DNA of 64,000 bases from Agrocybe praecox. Lineage: Eukaryota; Basidiomycota; Agaricomycetes; Agaricales; Agrocybaceae. Shown piece after piece: positions 37,701 through 50,090 of the stretch; position 1 is the stretch's first letter, and each line of letters opens with the position of its first letter. Both the position numbers and the translations under genes were made by a program. The DNA is taken from positions 2,480,001 to 2,544,000 of the forward strand of contig OZ024847.1 of the NCBI GenBank assembly GCA_964017145.1, given 5' to 3'. Below the pieces are notes generated by a model, which saw only the letters and a program-made list of their open reading frames with translations, searched no databases and was not told where the DNA came from.

Positions 37701-40700
37701 TTATTGTCCATAGATAAATCCTTTGGCGCCCACTGAACGCCCCGATGGCTTGTTTTTATTTCCTTTTTAGTGTGCATTGTCTTTGTTTGGTTCGGTTGTC
37801 TGATTCTGACTCTATTCATGCCACTAACTACGAACCGATGTATACCACCCGCAGCGAACCATGTCTGATCGCACCATTTACAAACAATGCAGATGAACCA
37901 CCTTCCATTCCAGCTTGAGGCCGTCCGAGTCAACCAACGTAATAACAGCTGGGCCTCAGGCCTCATGCCACATACCCATAAACAAACATGTGAGTTCCCT
38001 AAGTAGGGAAACCTCCTCTTTTCCTAGTACTCGGGTCCGTTTCATATTCCTTTCGACAGGGCTCAAATGGTGAACAATTGATTAATCACCGATAGTAATT
38101 CTTCGGAAGCTTGACTCGACTCTGTCAGCGACTGAGGTTAGTAATAACGATGTAGGTTCAAATGAATCTGGAAGTTCGGTAAGTCAAACTCATGTGACGT
38201 CATGTACGTTTGTCATACTAGGTAAATACTAGAGGAGAACGCGCGTACCTACTATTACTAGGAAGTAAATATGCCAGATAGGTAAGTAAGTAAATGATGT
38301 ATGTAAGTAGGTGGGCTAAATATATACTAGTACATACATATACGTATGATAGATATATCCCTATCACTTTACTATCTAGTATACTACTACTATTTATGGA
38401 GGAACAGAGTCATAGCAGCTCCGAGTCTGCGTTGCATCCCGCATACTGGGAGCTGTGAGTCACTGGGAGATAGGTGGTTAGACGTAGACAAGGCATCATT
38501 GATTCAGCATGTCAGGTTCATACAAATATGAGTCGTTATTTTGCTAATTCCGGTAGTACATGACTGGCTAGCTGGCTGGAAAGAATGACTCGACGCGACG
38601 CGCGTAAATATATTGATAGTCGCTGACTCGCTCTCGGGCTTATCCAAGAATTAGAGATTCGTCAGTAGACGACGCGTGTACTGAGTAATAGATAGATTGG
38701 TATATATCTCTCTCTAAATCATTCATTTTTGCATGTCACTTTCGACTCAACTACTCACGAATCAGTTAATACAAATCCAACCCACTTTCATGCCATTTTT
38801 ACTTAACATGGAGACGGAGGTACGCAAAAACCCGAAAGGTAAGAATGTTAGCTGCGGAGTAGAATGCGGCTCCGAAGCTGTATCTGCATTCTCGGGAAGG
38901 GTTGAACTAGAAGAATATGTTACACATTATCACCGTATGCCCATGGCCACTGTACTAGGGCAGAACGCAGTGTGGAGCTGCCGTGATGCATGATGCCAAA
39001 CATGGTCTCGACGACTGCGCGATTGCAGTGCACAGAACGCGTTCAAGGTATCTGGCTTGCGTCAATGCGTTTTCATACGACTCAATAATCACAACGAGGC
39101 GAGCTAAATTCATCCATTCTAGGTGGCAGAACATGTCTCTCCTTCTCTTCCACATGGTTTAGCTGACAAAATACCTACCAGTGTTCAATACAGGGTTCTG
39201 CATGGTGTTGCGATTATTACAAGCTATATGCTGCGCAGTATTGCTACTGGCATGGTATTCACTCATGAATTTGACATGCTATGATGCTAACGGCGTTTCT
39301 AGGGTACAGGGCACAGGGAGAACTCCAACTGGCACTTGATAAATAAGCAACACTTGAATACTAAGGTAAACCATTATTGACTCAAGTGGCTCTGGCGCTT
39401 GTGACGCAATACTTAATGTGTGGATAACGGAAATTAAAAGCCCACGAACGTTTGATGCGGTCGAGCTCTGCTCCCTGTCCTTTGCCTTAGCTCATGAATT
39501 GAACTTCTAAACTCTATTCCTTATTGCCGATGATCCAGGTTTACGGCACCTATTAGTAGAGTGTCTAGTTTGATAGCAGGAAAGATAGATGATAGCATGT
39601 TGTGGACCTCTGAGACTCCGTCCATGATCGTGATGTTTTTTTCGTTCAGCCGTTCCATGAGATCTAGACATCATTACTTGTTTAGGATGCCAAAATTTAT
39701 ATGGAGAGCAACAAAATATATTAGTGGTGTTTTTCGCTTGCAAGAAGCTACGAGATTTCACTCAAGAACTCACCAAGTCAGCAAAGCATGGTCCAACGAC
39801 GCTTCTATTCAACGAATATACGCCTTTCAGTATCCTGTACATGAGAAACACAGCCATTAATGGCTTACATAGGCACACCCATGAGATGGATTGACCACGG
39901 GAATCATATCTCATCGACCAAATCAGAGGTTGATCCAAACAAGGTTCGAGGGCCGATTAACTTCGGGGACGTGGACCAAAATGGAAATTTTGCCATCGAT
40001 GGTGGTTTTGTTCGGGGTGAACGTCCCATATTTGATATGGGAGTTTTTCATTGGTGGGATACAGTCTAAGATGACAGGACATCGCCACCTCTTCCTTCTT
40101 TTGAAGGATCACGCACCATGTTTTAGCTCCTTGGAAGAGATCGACACTTAGTTTACGATTGTATGTGCTCAATAGAAGTACGACGTGTATGTATGGATCT
40201 CAACGAAATTGAAGGTTCAATTCTATCTAGTCCATCTCACGCGCGTGGTAATCGAAGGAATAATAATTGACTCGGCGCTTACTTCTATTCAGGGTCAAGG
40301 GTCGGGTACACGTGCCGGACGAATTGATACGCGAGCCGACGATCTCTTATGTCCGGTTCCGGAGAAGAACCTTTAGAGAGGGCGTGGGACAGCGCGTCAT
40401 CGGGATCGAGAGAAGCCTGATTTGAAGCCCACGTTCCGTGAAGCATTCCCGATTGTCTGATCCGCCAGATGGACATACGGATAAGGACTTGCGTCTGACA
40501 GTCGGTGGCGGGATACGGGCGTGTTATTTTGATCATTCGATTTTATCATACTTACATGAGTTAACCGACGACGACCCACACAGTTCGTGGACGATGTATG
40601 CTGAGAGTCATATATTCGGAAGTTCAAAACTGATTTTTCAATCCTCAAGAAATTTATCCTCAAGGGCCCCACATCTCTACTAGTCTCATAAAAGAGTGCC

Positions 40701-42088
40701 TGGGCCTTGATAGAGCAATATTTTTCTCTGGTTGAGGTTGGCGGATGTTTAATTTAGTATGACTGTATAGGGAACGCTAGCAGGCGAAACGTCCGAAAGC
40801 CCGACGTCCGTAAATGGGACCAAAAACGCGGCATAGTTTGCCATTACAAGGCCTGGAAATTGGGCTTTGTGTCAGACAGGCTTCTATCTAAGCGAGTCCA
40901 GGACAATCGTCGGCTTGATGTAAATGACCGCGTGTACGGGTACATAGCTCGGTTCGATTCGTGGCTATTTATAAATTGGAAGATAAGTACTACGAGTGAT
41001 ATGATGTATTTTACTTCTTAGCTAAACTTGCCTGGAGGTTTGGGGAAGGAACGACGAAAATAAGCGTGTTCCTAAACCTTCTGGTGCGATAGGCCTTTGT
41101 AAATTGGTAACATCTTGTCAACATGCATTCGGCCAATAAGAAGGATGTCGACATACAATGACGGCAGAGCACCAGAAATAAAAGGAATGCCGGGTTGATA
41201 TGAGCACATCTTATTTTGAGCATCATTTCTCTCACAAGCATCGAGGCTCATACAGGATTTATACCATTGAGTAACACATTCATATAGATAAGATTCTTCT
41301 ATCTCTCCAAAGTAAAACACGTTCCTCCCACCGATCAAGAGATTGGACAGCATAGAACTCGGGACTGAACCAGGCCTATAGTGCGTATCTCACCTGTATA
41401 CTTTAGCTGGCTGGTTTATCTCTGAGAGTCATTATTACATACTATGTATCACCTACACGTTCTTTAAGATTCATCTATGTACGTTCTTTGATGATATAAG
41501 CTCCAGTTCTTCGTTCCGGAAATGCCTCAGTCACACGATAGATAGGCTAGATAATTATAATCGGATAATATTATGTCCAATTTATCCACAAGCGATTCGC
41601 TGAAAAGATTCATTTCTCTATATAACAGTCTCAGCGTCGAGTCAGTTCATTATTCTAGTAGCTGTGGCCTGAGCGAAAAATCACGTTCAAGTTTAGGCCT
41701 AGTTACCTAGAAAGGAAAGAGCCATGTGGCTGCCTGCAGGCACCCGCCGCCGAGACCAAACACAGACGCAACGTGTATTGTGCGTGTCATCCCTTCTTGT
41801 ACTCTTCTCCCATGAAGAAATGCTTTCTGTGAGTATTATCGGCGCAGTTGCGCCTAAAAAAGGTGAAGATTCGGTGAATATAACTCAAGCCTTTCTGAAG
41901 GTCTGGCGATAACGGTATGGCGGCCTTAAACACGTAAAGGTCAGTTATGAACCATTTCTCGTCTTTGCAGCATCAATACAACAGGAACTAACTGAATTAC
42001 TGGTCGTGCGCGATCCAGCATGTTATTTGTCAACGAATGTGAAATATCTCGCGGGGCAAATGCACCGAATTGCAGAGAAATCCGAGGG
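34741..42088. other. Long gene-poor interval
   Basis: No gene is supported over these 7.3 kb. It has pyrimidine-rich tracts (35480-35800), a CCATC run at 34853-34868, and many GTAC/TACGTA-like tetranucleotides (35880-36060). The longest open frames are about 120 codons, without domains or joinable neighbours. A frame near 39891-40151 contains a hydrophobic stretch (VVLFGVNVPYLIWEFFIGG) that could be a membrane-protein relic, but upstream and downstream exons are not recognisable. The interval ends at the KDZ element. Confidence 0.45.
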
Positions 42089-42096
42089 CATTGAAC

Positions 42097-42134
42097 CCAC
42101 TGGGAGATAACGTCCCACGAGAATGATGGGATAA
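42097..42134 (+). repeat. KDZ left terminal inverted repeat
   Basis: The 38 bp starting CCACTGGGAGATAACG and ending TGATGGGATAA are the exact reverse complement of 48538-48575. Confidence 0.88.
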
Positions 42135-42306
42135 TTGTGATGCGTAGGCAACCTATTATGGACAGTCGGTACGTCGGTACGATGAGTAATTTGTGATTAG
42201 TCACGGTCGTACGTCATTTTCCGAATATAACATACCACTGGCCAGTGGCGAATCTGTAAATTTGCGCGCCTTTCCACACCCTCACACTACACCACACTTT
42301 GCAAAA

Positions 42307-44494
42307 ATGGACTTGGGAACTATATGCAGCACACTCAAGCATTATCCGTTCCTTCTTCGTCTCAAATACAAGACAATTTCTCAATTTCTCCGTTACTCAT
42401 CTTTTGCTCGGGGTCAGATAGAGGCCGAAACTGTCAATATTCATTTTCCTCCGGACCTAATCTCGCTCAGGCTACAAAAGATACTAGCGTCATGCATTGA
42501 TGAAGATATCAACATAATTCCGCAACTATGGTCAGCTTTTAAGGACGAAGTCTGGCACTCAATGAAGATTTCTGCAACACATGAAGAGATACAGAATTAT
42601 AACAAGTATAGTTTGTGCGCTGGAACCTGTGCGTAAATATTTTGTCTTTCTTTTCTCTAAAAGCTGATAATAATATAGCATACCGACATCTCTATCCACC
42701 TACGCGTGTCTGCTTATTTCCTAATTGCAGAAATTATCGCAATTCAAATTTTGTATCGACCCTTGTTGAGGCTAGCACATACCCAGCTACCTTATTTACA
42801 CTGCGTGAAGGCACACTACCTATTTACACCACATCATTATACTGTCGAGGTAGGTAAGCTATGATAACTGATCATACATCAACTTCTTTAATTTATTTTC
42901 AGGCTGTCATCGGCGATACCATCACAACTTCATTGTGCATGGCAGTTCCAATGCGCGAGAATACTACGGTGGAGTCCCTGAGGTCATTGAAGTGGCAGAA
43001 CACTTCTTTTTCGACCGGCCGCTGCTTGAATTCTTTGCTGTAGGCATGCTTTTTGGATGGTACGTTAATTCAAACATCAAATGATATCTTTTCTTAAAGA
43101 TATTTCTTAGGCTCTCCTCCCTCGCTTTGGCTCAAATCTTCAACCAGTCCCTATCCAATTTATACTCCGATGTTGTTAATAATCACCATGCGTTTCCACC
43201 TGTCATGCGTAATTTTCATGCAACAGAGCTCCCACATGGGTGGCTTAAATCTTCTATGACCCTACAGGATGTCCATGTATTAAATGGATTTTTTCTTTAC
43301 AGTGTCCTTCTCGATTACGCCGAGCGTGACCACCCACTTATTCTTGATCATGGTGGAGCTAGCCAGAGGGATCGACTTAAGGCCGTCCTTAAGGAACGCA
43401 ATGAGAGAATGAAAGGAACTGGACAGGAAGAGTATACGCATGCCTGCAAGGCATGCTTTTTTATTACGGAGGATGAAAACGGGCACAAAAGTATGTTTTA
43501 TTGATGTCAATATTTTCTATTACTCACATTCTTGTGCAGGTAAAATTCACCCTGCCGTGTGTGATGGCGTCTCTGTTGGCCACCCATGCTGCAGTTCTCA
43601 TGGTTGCTCCAACCCTCTCGAAAATAATAGGGCTCTGTACTGCAAGTTACATGAATCCAAGATCAACGAGTGTGCTGTACGAGGCTGTGAAAATCCGTGT
43701 GAACCGCAATTCTATACCTGTGCTATTTCTGAACACCGTACGCTCGAGAACAATTACTACAAAAATGACAGGGCAGTTTTCACGCTTCGCTCAAGACTAC
43801 AAGATGCTCACTCACTTGAGGCTGACGTGACAACAGAAGATGCCTCTATGGAAGATCCAACATGCGACAAAAAACTCGAGACTGGTAACCGCAAATTAAA
43901 AGCCACATTTGGAAGAAAGCGCTCACATAATGAGCAATTCATGATACGTCCCTGTGGTATTATTCTTTCGCGAGCCACATTATTTGGCTCCGAGGCTCTT
44001 ACTGCTGTTAAAGTAAATTTTTGCCCCGTTTATTCAAACCTCTGTTATTGATTTTTGTTTAGGAATTTATGAAGGCTACATTTCCAACACCAGAGTCTAC
44101 TCCCGAATTCTACGTGTACGACAACAACTGCCAAATGCACTCTCATTTAATGGCACAAAATGACGAGCATTTCCAAAACACAGCCATGCCCGTTGACGTA
44201 TTCCATTTCAAAAGCAAACATAAGGTCACAGACACGCATTGTCAGCAATATTGCAACCCAGCCGCATTTCCCGAACTTATGGACGGTGACAAATGGAAAA
44301 TCAACACATCGATATGCGAGCAAACAAATTCGTGGATAGTCAAATATCTTGCGATTTTACGTGACATGGAAGCTACAAGATTCTGTTTTTATTTGGATGA
44401 GATGGTCAAACGTCGTAATAGGTACAAGGTTAAGGAGCTTAAAGAAAAAGGGTATTGTCCATGGAATATCCCTGTATCCACTCTTTTTCCGTAG
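42307..44494 (+). CDS. KDZ transposase with CxC5 and CxC6 clusters
   Basis: The six exons are 42307-42628, 42679-42849, 42903-43059, 43111-43490, 43540-44012 and 44063-44494. The introns are 48-53 nt, the frame stays open throughout, and the product is 644 aa. A CxC5-type cluster is formed by C119, C124, C163 and C166 (YPPTRVCLFPNC…LYCRGC). A CxC2C pair lies at C329/C332. A CxC6-type cluster includes C360, C366, C378, H381, C388, C393 and C397. The candidate RNase H-fold triad is D352 (CDGVSVGHPCC), D521 (YVYDNNC) and E587 (CEQTN), with the conserved FHFKSKHK and CNPAAFPEL blocks between the last two. All are present, so this copy may be catalytically competent. It would cut at the terminal repeats. 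The ATG context (CAAAAATGG) supports the start. Confidence 0.85.
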
Positions 44495-44639
44495 TAGCTG
44501 AATTTGATGTACTTACATTGCAGTTTATAATTAGCTCCCTATCTCATCTCTGTACCACCACCACTCCACTGGCATCGCTTGCCAGACCAATGCAGAACGA
44601 AACGGAACAATCGAAAACGACGATGTTACGACGATGTTA

Positions 44640-45475
44640 GCAAGCTGCAATGTCACCCGAACGAACAAGACCACTGCAGGATGAAAAATCGACGAAACGA
44701 CGAGGTTACGGTGACGTTGACGACCTGTAGCGTCACCCGAACAAGACCAGACCACTGCCGGACGAAAACTCGACGAAACAACGAGGTTACGGCGACGTTG
44801 ACAAGCTAAAACGTCACCCAAACGATGTTAGACCGCTGCAGGACGAAAAGTCGACGAAAACTTGACGAAACAACGAGAAACAACGACGTTACGACGACGT
44901 TGTGTCATCCGAGCGATAACCAGGCCACTGCACGATGGAAACTCGACGAAACGATGGGAAACAGCGACGTTACGACAACGTGGCCAAGCTGCAACGTCAT
45001 CCGAACGGATAAGACACTTACAAGATACTGCAGGTCGAAAAATCGACCAAACGACGACGTTAGGACGACGTTGAACGCTGAAACGTCATCCAAACGAACA
45101 AGACCACTGCAGGATGAAGTGCAGGTCGAAAAATCGACCAATCGGCGACGTTACGACGAGGTTGAACGCTACAATGTCAACCGAACGATGTTACACCACT
45201 GCAGGTCGAAAAATCGGCGAAACGACGGGAAACGACGACGTTGACGGGCTGTAACATCATTCGAACTATACCGGACCATTGCAGGCCAAAACCTCGACGA
45301 AACGACGACATTACAACAACATTGACGTTACAACAACGTTGGCAAGCTGCAACGTCATCCGAGCAATACCAAACCACTGCAGTTCGAAAACTCGACGAAA
45401 CAACGAGAGATGACGACGTAACGTCGTCTGCACGAGGCAAGACCACTCGATAGATATTAGACATTCGACGAAACG
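44640..45475 (+). repeat. GACG-rich minisatellite inside the KDZ element
   Basis: About ten degenerate tandem units of roughly 75-100 bp lie between the two convergent genes. Each carries versions of CAACGTCATCCGAACGA, then ACCACTGCAGG, CGAAAAxTCGACGAAACGACG and TTACGACGACGTTG. Repetition creates spurious long open frames on both strands, which I do not call as genes. The strong CpG content is notable beside less CpG-rich flanks. Comparable internal tandem repeats may serve as transposase-binding arrays, but that is speculation. Confidence 0.8.
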
Positions 45476-45696
45476 ACGTGAGCCTGCACGAACACATTAG
45501 AAAGATGCTTGTTCGTAATCGTCGTCTGTCTAGCCTACTCCTCATGTGTATATTGACTATGTTTCGATGAAATCATTAATTGTGATTCAGAATTCATAAC
45601 TTTGTGTACTCAAAGCTTCGGAAGAACTTGGTTTTATTGAGTGGGGAGTGATATACTAACGAACTACTAGTCTACATATTAGTATAATTATGTGCC

Positions 45697-48180
45697 TTAC
45701 AAAGGCGAAAGTCCAAGGGCATGGCATAGGGGATTACACTTGCGATGATCGTGGATAAAATGCTGAACGCCCCAGTATTGTGAATTTCCGATGTAGTACT
45801 TCTCGTCTTCACTTTCGTTAGCATGGATCCTGTGAAACTCGCAGTCCACCACCAAAAGCGACCCGTTGTTTTGAATATATCCTATGGCATAATATATTAG
45901 ATGAGTTATGCCGAGAGACAGGGCATTACAAAAAATACCTTGAAAATTCCGAATGGAAATTTCGCCCTTGCTTTTCAGATACACGAAATGTTCGAGAGCA
46001 TCCATAGTCTCTGCAGCCTCCAGGTTGAATTGTCGAAGGTACATTGATGCTTGAATCCTGGTGCTGCTAAAATGAGTGCCTGATGCGTACTCTTGAGCTA
46101 CGTCTGTCCATAGATATTGGCGAGGAGCCTTCAATGGGTCAACAACTGCAAGAGCAAGCCACGTTCTAGCAAATTTAAAAGCTGGATATAAAGTTTCGGC
46201 ATCAAAAATGAGAAAGCAATAGTTAAAACGACTCACGATAAATATCAATAATGCCTTTTTGTGAAGCCTGCTCAAGAAACTCGTCTGCAAAAGTCATGCA
46301 TCGAACAAATCGTTGAGCATCCAATGAGACAGCAAGTTCTCGAGGGCAGACATCAGTTGGGGAAGGCCAGGCATCAGGCAAATGGAGTTTCTTGACAACA
46401 CGATCCATAACACTAAATTCAGCATTCCAGATCTATATGATTGCAAGTCAGTGTTCGAAGGAAAGAAAATAGTAAGAAATAGTACTCACCTTATGGATAG
46501 TACGACACTGTCCCGTAGAACTCGGAGTTGACTGGATATAGCATTTGATGGTATCGAAAGTATTCGTAACTTGGGTCGGTAAATTGTTCAACTCTACCTC
46601 ACGAAACTCTACAAAGAAAGTTTCGGCTTGTGCACGTATGTCATTTGCTTTGAGAACATCTACCAGTAGTTGACAAAAATAAAAACCTTCAGTGTATATT
46701 TTTTTTACAAAATTAACGGTGGTACTCACTTTGCTTCAGTACAGCCCAAGTTCCCTGAGTGGAGATGCCAGACGCAATGGATTTTTGTAGAATACCTGCT
46801 TCACGAGCTTGGCGGTAAACATCAAAGAATTTGTAGTTGGTCGATGCTTGACTAAACCCAGGGAAAAACCGTGGAAAGAGGTTCTTGAAGGTGTTGTTTT
46901 TGGGATCGAGTTCCATCTCCTGGCAAATTTTTTCGAATTGTTCTTTGGCCTCGCATACATAAAGATCAACCAATCGACGACTCTTCTCTTCTGCAGGTAA
47001 GGTGGATACAGATGGACGAGGTGGTGTGGATAATTGTTGCGGCTCTGCTTCAGTATCAGGTGAAGTCTGTCTTGCTTTTTTTGTGAGAGGGTGTGGTGAC
47101 AGAATGGCGCTGATTTGTTCTGATAGGCCTTGGTATAAAGAGACGTCCACCCGTCAATCTCGGACAATAAGAGGGCTTCCTGGTTTTACGCGTGCTGGAA
47201 TACTTGGATTGCTAAGGCCTATCCAATCCGGGGGAGAGCACGTAAGATCAAAATAAGCCAATGCATGCTCGGGAATGTGTGCCTTCGTGACCATCTCCAT
47301 AAAGCAAAACTCACGACGGAGAATACAGAGTTTCGGTGGCGAGTGAATTGGGATTGTAAATCGAATTGGCATTTTATTACCAGGCTATATACAGATAGTT
47401 AGCAGTGATTAGAGAATATTTGAGAGGAATGACATACATGAGAGAAAAAGAACAGTTCAATAGTATGCTCGGCATCGGATAACGTCTGAAGGACCGTGAC
47501 ATCTCTCTTTTTGAGCAGCTCCTGCTCGTTTTTTGAATCAACGCCATATTTCGTAGCTGTAAATTCCCGACCCCAGATTCGTCGAACATGAGTTTTCGTG
47601 GCATTGGCCTTGGGTGTGACTGGGACAGATGGAGAGGAAGGTGGCGATGAAGGAGTAGATGGTGCAGAAGCCATGGGACTGTAGCCTAAAGATGGCTTGT
47701 TGTGCGCTTTTTGACAGCCACCGTTAAGGTAACAATGTGCCTTGCACTGGCGCCGTGGACAGTCCTTGTTAGCTTGTCTCGGTTTATTAATCGAGACTTG
47801 CCTACACCCCGGGAATTCACAATCAAGCCGCACACCAGCTTCTTTCGCAGACGCAACAAGGGCTTGACTAAGTCGTAGCTCCTCTGGTATCCTCTCTTCA
47901 GGGTGTTTGGCACTACTGTGGTAATGATACCTCCAGCATGAAAGACACTAAAAAGATGATTAGGTGAATAAGCACATTCACATAATTTAGTGAACAAGCA
48001 CGGTACCTGCTGCATCCATCGTCCACGGTTGCTAATGTCAGTGGTTCCTTTACATAGCTGAAAGGATTGTCGAAGGGCACCAGAGCATGCTTTACAGGCA
48101 GCCTTCAGCTCATGATTGCCTGGACGCGGGTACACAGGCTCGATATTATCTTGAGCAGGTGAGCTCATGATGGTTTGCAT
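45697..48180 (-). CDS. Alpha-kinase-like protein with N-terminal cysteine cluster (transposon cargo)
   Basis: Supported minus-strand exons are 48180-48007, 47947-47438, 47384 to about 46730, 46659-46490, 46432-46237, 46182-45939 and 45881-45697. The N-terminus carries a cysteine cluster: CKACSGALRQSFQLC, RGRWMQQCLSC, CEFPGC, CPRRQC. It is followed by a Ser/Pro linker (TPSSPPSSPSVPVTP). The C-terminus has alpha-kinase hallmarks: ALEHFVYLKSKG, NFQG, LLVVDCEFH, and a zinc-site-like HRKCNPLCHALGL tail. Alpha-kinases phosphorylate Ser/Thr in helical substrates. The usual DxQG aspartate is Asn here (NFQG), which suggests weak or lost catalysis. An in-frame TGA at 47156-47154 interrupts exon 3 unless an extra intron (GT at 47189) removes it. 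The middle part is only partly resolved, so gene versus pseudogene is open. Confidence 0.62.
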
Positions 48181-48537
48181 TCACACAAAGGTCGGGAAAG
48201 AAAATTTATTTATTTATTTGCTGACATGTGGTGAATACAACGGGCAACGGGTACGATCGATGGAAATTTTATAAACCTGCAGCAAGTCGGGAAGATCAGT
48301 TTAAAGCAGCTATTGAGCAGCAGAATAGCGGAGAAAAAAGCTTACTATATGGCGGCAACTTGTGCTGAAACATAGTGGGCAGAGGACATAACAAACAATA
48401 AGAAATATAGAAAGGGATGCGAGCATGTGAATGACATGGACGAGGAGAAAGGAGAAAGATGTATGACGCAGTGCCACGCCCGCCAATGTTTGTAATCCCG
48501 CCTTTTGTTTGGTCCTAAAGGCTTCGGCACAGTCGGG

Positions 48538-48575
48538 TTATCCCATCATTCTCGTGGGACGTTATCTCCCAGTGG
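48538..48575 (-). repeat. KDZ right terminal inverted repeat
   Basis: This is the exact reverse complement of 42097-42134. It ends CTCCCAGTGG and is followed by the octamer GTTTGAAC. Confidence 0.88.
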
Positions 48576-48583
48576 GTTTGAAC

Positions 48584-50090
48584 TCTTGAGAAATCCTGCG
48601 GTGCGCCTCGAGGTTGTTATCGCTCGTTGATCTGTAATACCCTTTGCCCACCTTGAGAGGAACGCCCCTTTCTTCCCTCATACAATTTAAAGATCTTTGC
48701 CGTGGCATGTTCGGGAGAGTTCATAAGGAAAGCCAGTGCGTACGTTCTTTCAGAGTCATTTGGTCAACGGGGCCAAGCAAGGAACTCCACACATGGTACG
48801 CTACAGCAACGGGTGACTACTTCGCTGTGTCTGTACAGCGCCGCTCCTGACAAATACCCAGTGAAATCGCACCGTATTCCGACAGACTTTCGTAATTTGC
48901 GAAGAAGGCCATCGCTGCGTAAGCGAGGAGCTTAGGAATACTCTAGGGTAAAGGTGCGCACACGCAGATAACCCACCTACTGTCAACAGGTTCGCCATCA
49001 GCACCACAACGATGTAAGTATAAATACGAAGCGCTTCTTCTTAGAATCAAGCAAGTGCCGTAACGTCCTCATTATTGCAAGGATTATATCCATTTGACCT
49101 TACCCAGAGTCAATTACCCTCCACAATCTGCCTCGAGGTCAATGGTAGACTATTCTAGGCACTCGTAAAACACTATTTCTCCGTCGGGAACGCATATGTA
49201 TTAGCGTATAGGACCGAGTTGTGGGTGACGCCGACATCTGTTTTCCTTTTCCCGAAGTCCGACTTAGGGAATTTGCACTTTGCAAACCCTCTATGTAACA
49301 ATAATTCATATTATCTGGTGTTTGAAAATATTTCTTGGTATTGAGGATAAAATAATAGTCGAGATGACTTTGTATCCGAAAGCGATGAGCTTGTAGACAG
49401 AACAAATTGAGCGCTGGGCATTGAAAGACAAGAATTAGGCCAAGGGTCGGATTAATTTACTTACAAATGTGTGACCATTCGAAAAAATAAGTCATTACGA
49501 TTTTTGTTTCCCCGTCGTCAACCATCTGCATCCTCTAGAGTCATTAACTACTGACAATAGAGTCAAGTGAATAGGTAAAGTGAAGACAACATACAAATGT
49601 TGGGTAACTGTGATGGCAAGACGAATAGCAATGATAAAAAAGGTAACAGGTAAAACAAAAAACAAAAACAAAAGAAGTTGCGTGATAGTAGGTGACGCAA
49701 AAGCTGAGCAGACGTCGTGCTCGACTTTGAATCACGGAGTAGATGATGTCGCGTAGCTAAAGACGTACCAAAATATATGTCCCAGCAGACATTTGAAGCT
49801 GAGAATATATCTTGACTGTACAAAATAAGAGAATTAGGAAATACTGGACGAGGTATAGTACATGTAGCGGTAAGGTATTATCACACATACCGCAGGACAA
49901 TGCCAACAAAAGCTAAAAAAATTCGTACTGACGTTAAAGCATCACCGGTCGTGGATACTTCAGGTCATGCAATTGGGTCGCATCATTGGGTCGCAGGGAA
50001 AATCAGGTCCCAGTTAAAGACATTTGGAGCACGGAAATAGAGACAAAGCAGGTGCGTAAAAGTGGTGGTGGAAGTGAAGAAGAATACTCG
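48584..50090. other. Unassigned interval
   Basis: No gene is supported between the transposon and module R4. Only short open frames of low information content occur, including a Phe/Leu/Cys-rich one on the minus strand near 49560-49730 that reflects a purine-rich tract. Confidence 0.45.

Larger units (their letters stand above)
42089..48583. mobile_element. KDZ-class DNA transposon with cargo gene
   Basis: The element spans 42097-48575 (6,479 bp), bounded by 38-bp perfect terminal inverted repeats beginning CCACTGGGAG. The flanking octamers CATTGAAC (42089-42096) and GTTTGAAC (48576-48583) agree at six of eight positions, consistent with a decayed 8-bp target duplication as in Zisupton/KDZ elements. 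Inside are an intact KDZ transposase (+), a GACG-rich tandem array, and a convergent alpha-kinase-like gene (-). KDZ elements are a known class of fungal and eukaryotic DNA transposons, and in basidiomycetes many are associated with TET/JBP genes. Here the second gene is different. Confidence 0.82.

Noticed and set aside
36690..38350. TACGTA/GTAC-rich tracts considered as a CRISPR-like or tRNA-like feature
   Set aside because: There is no regular spacer pattern, no cloverleaf with TTCnAnnC T-loop, and the organism is a fungus.
39560..40170. Possible decayed membrane-protein gene around VVLFGVNVPYLIWEFFIGG
   Set aside because: It is a single hydrophobic frame with stops on either side. No flanking exon could be matched to a known family.
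44579..45453. Several open frames of 70-140 codons on both strands in the GACG-rich array
   Set aside because: They arise from tandem repetition of a unit that lacks stops in several frames, and no protein-like composition is visible.
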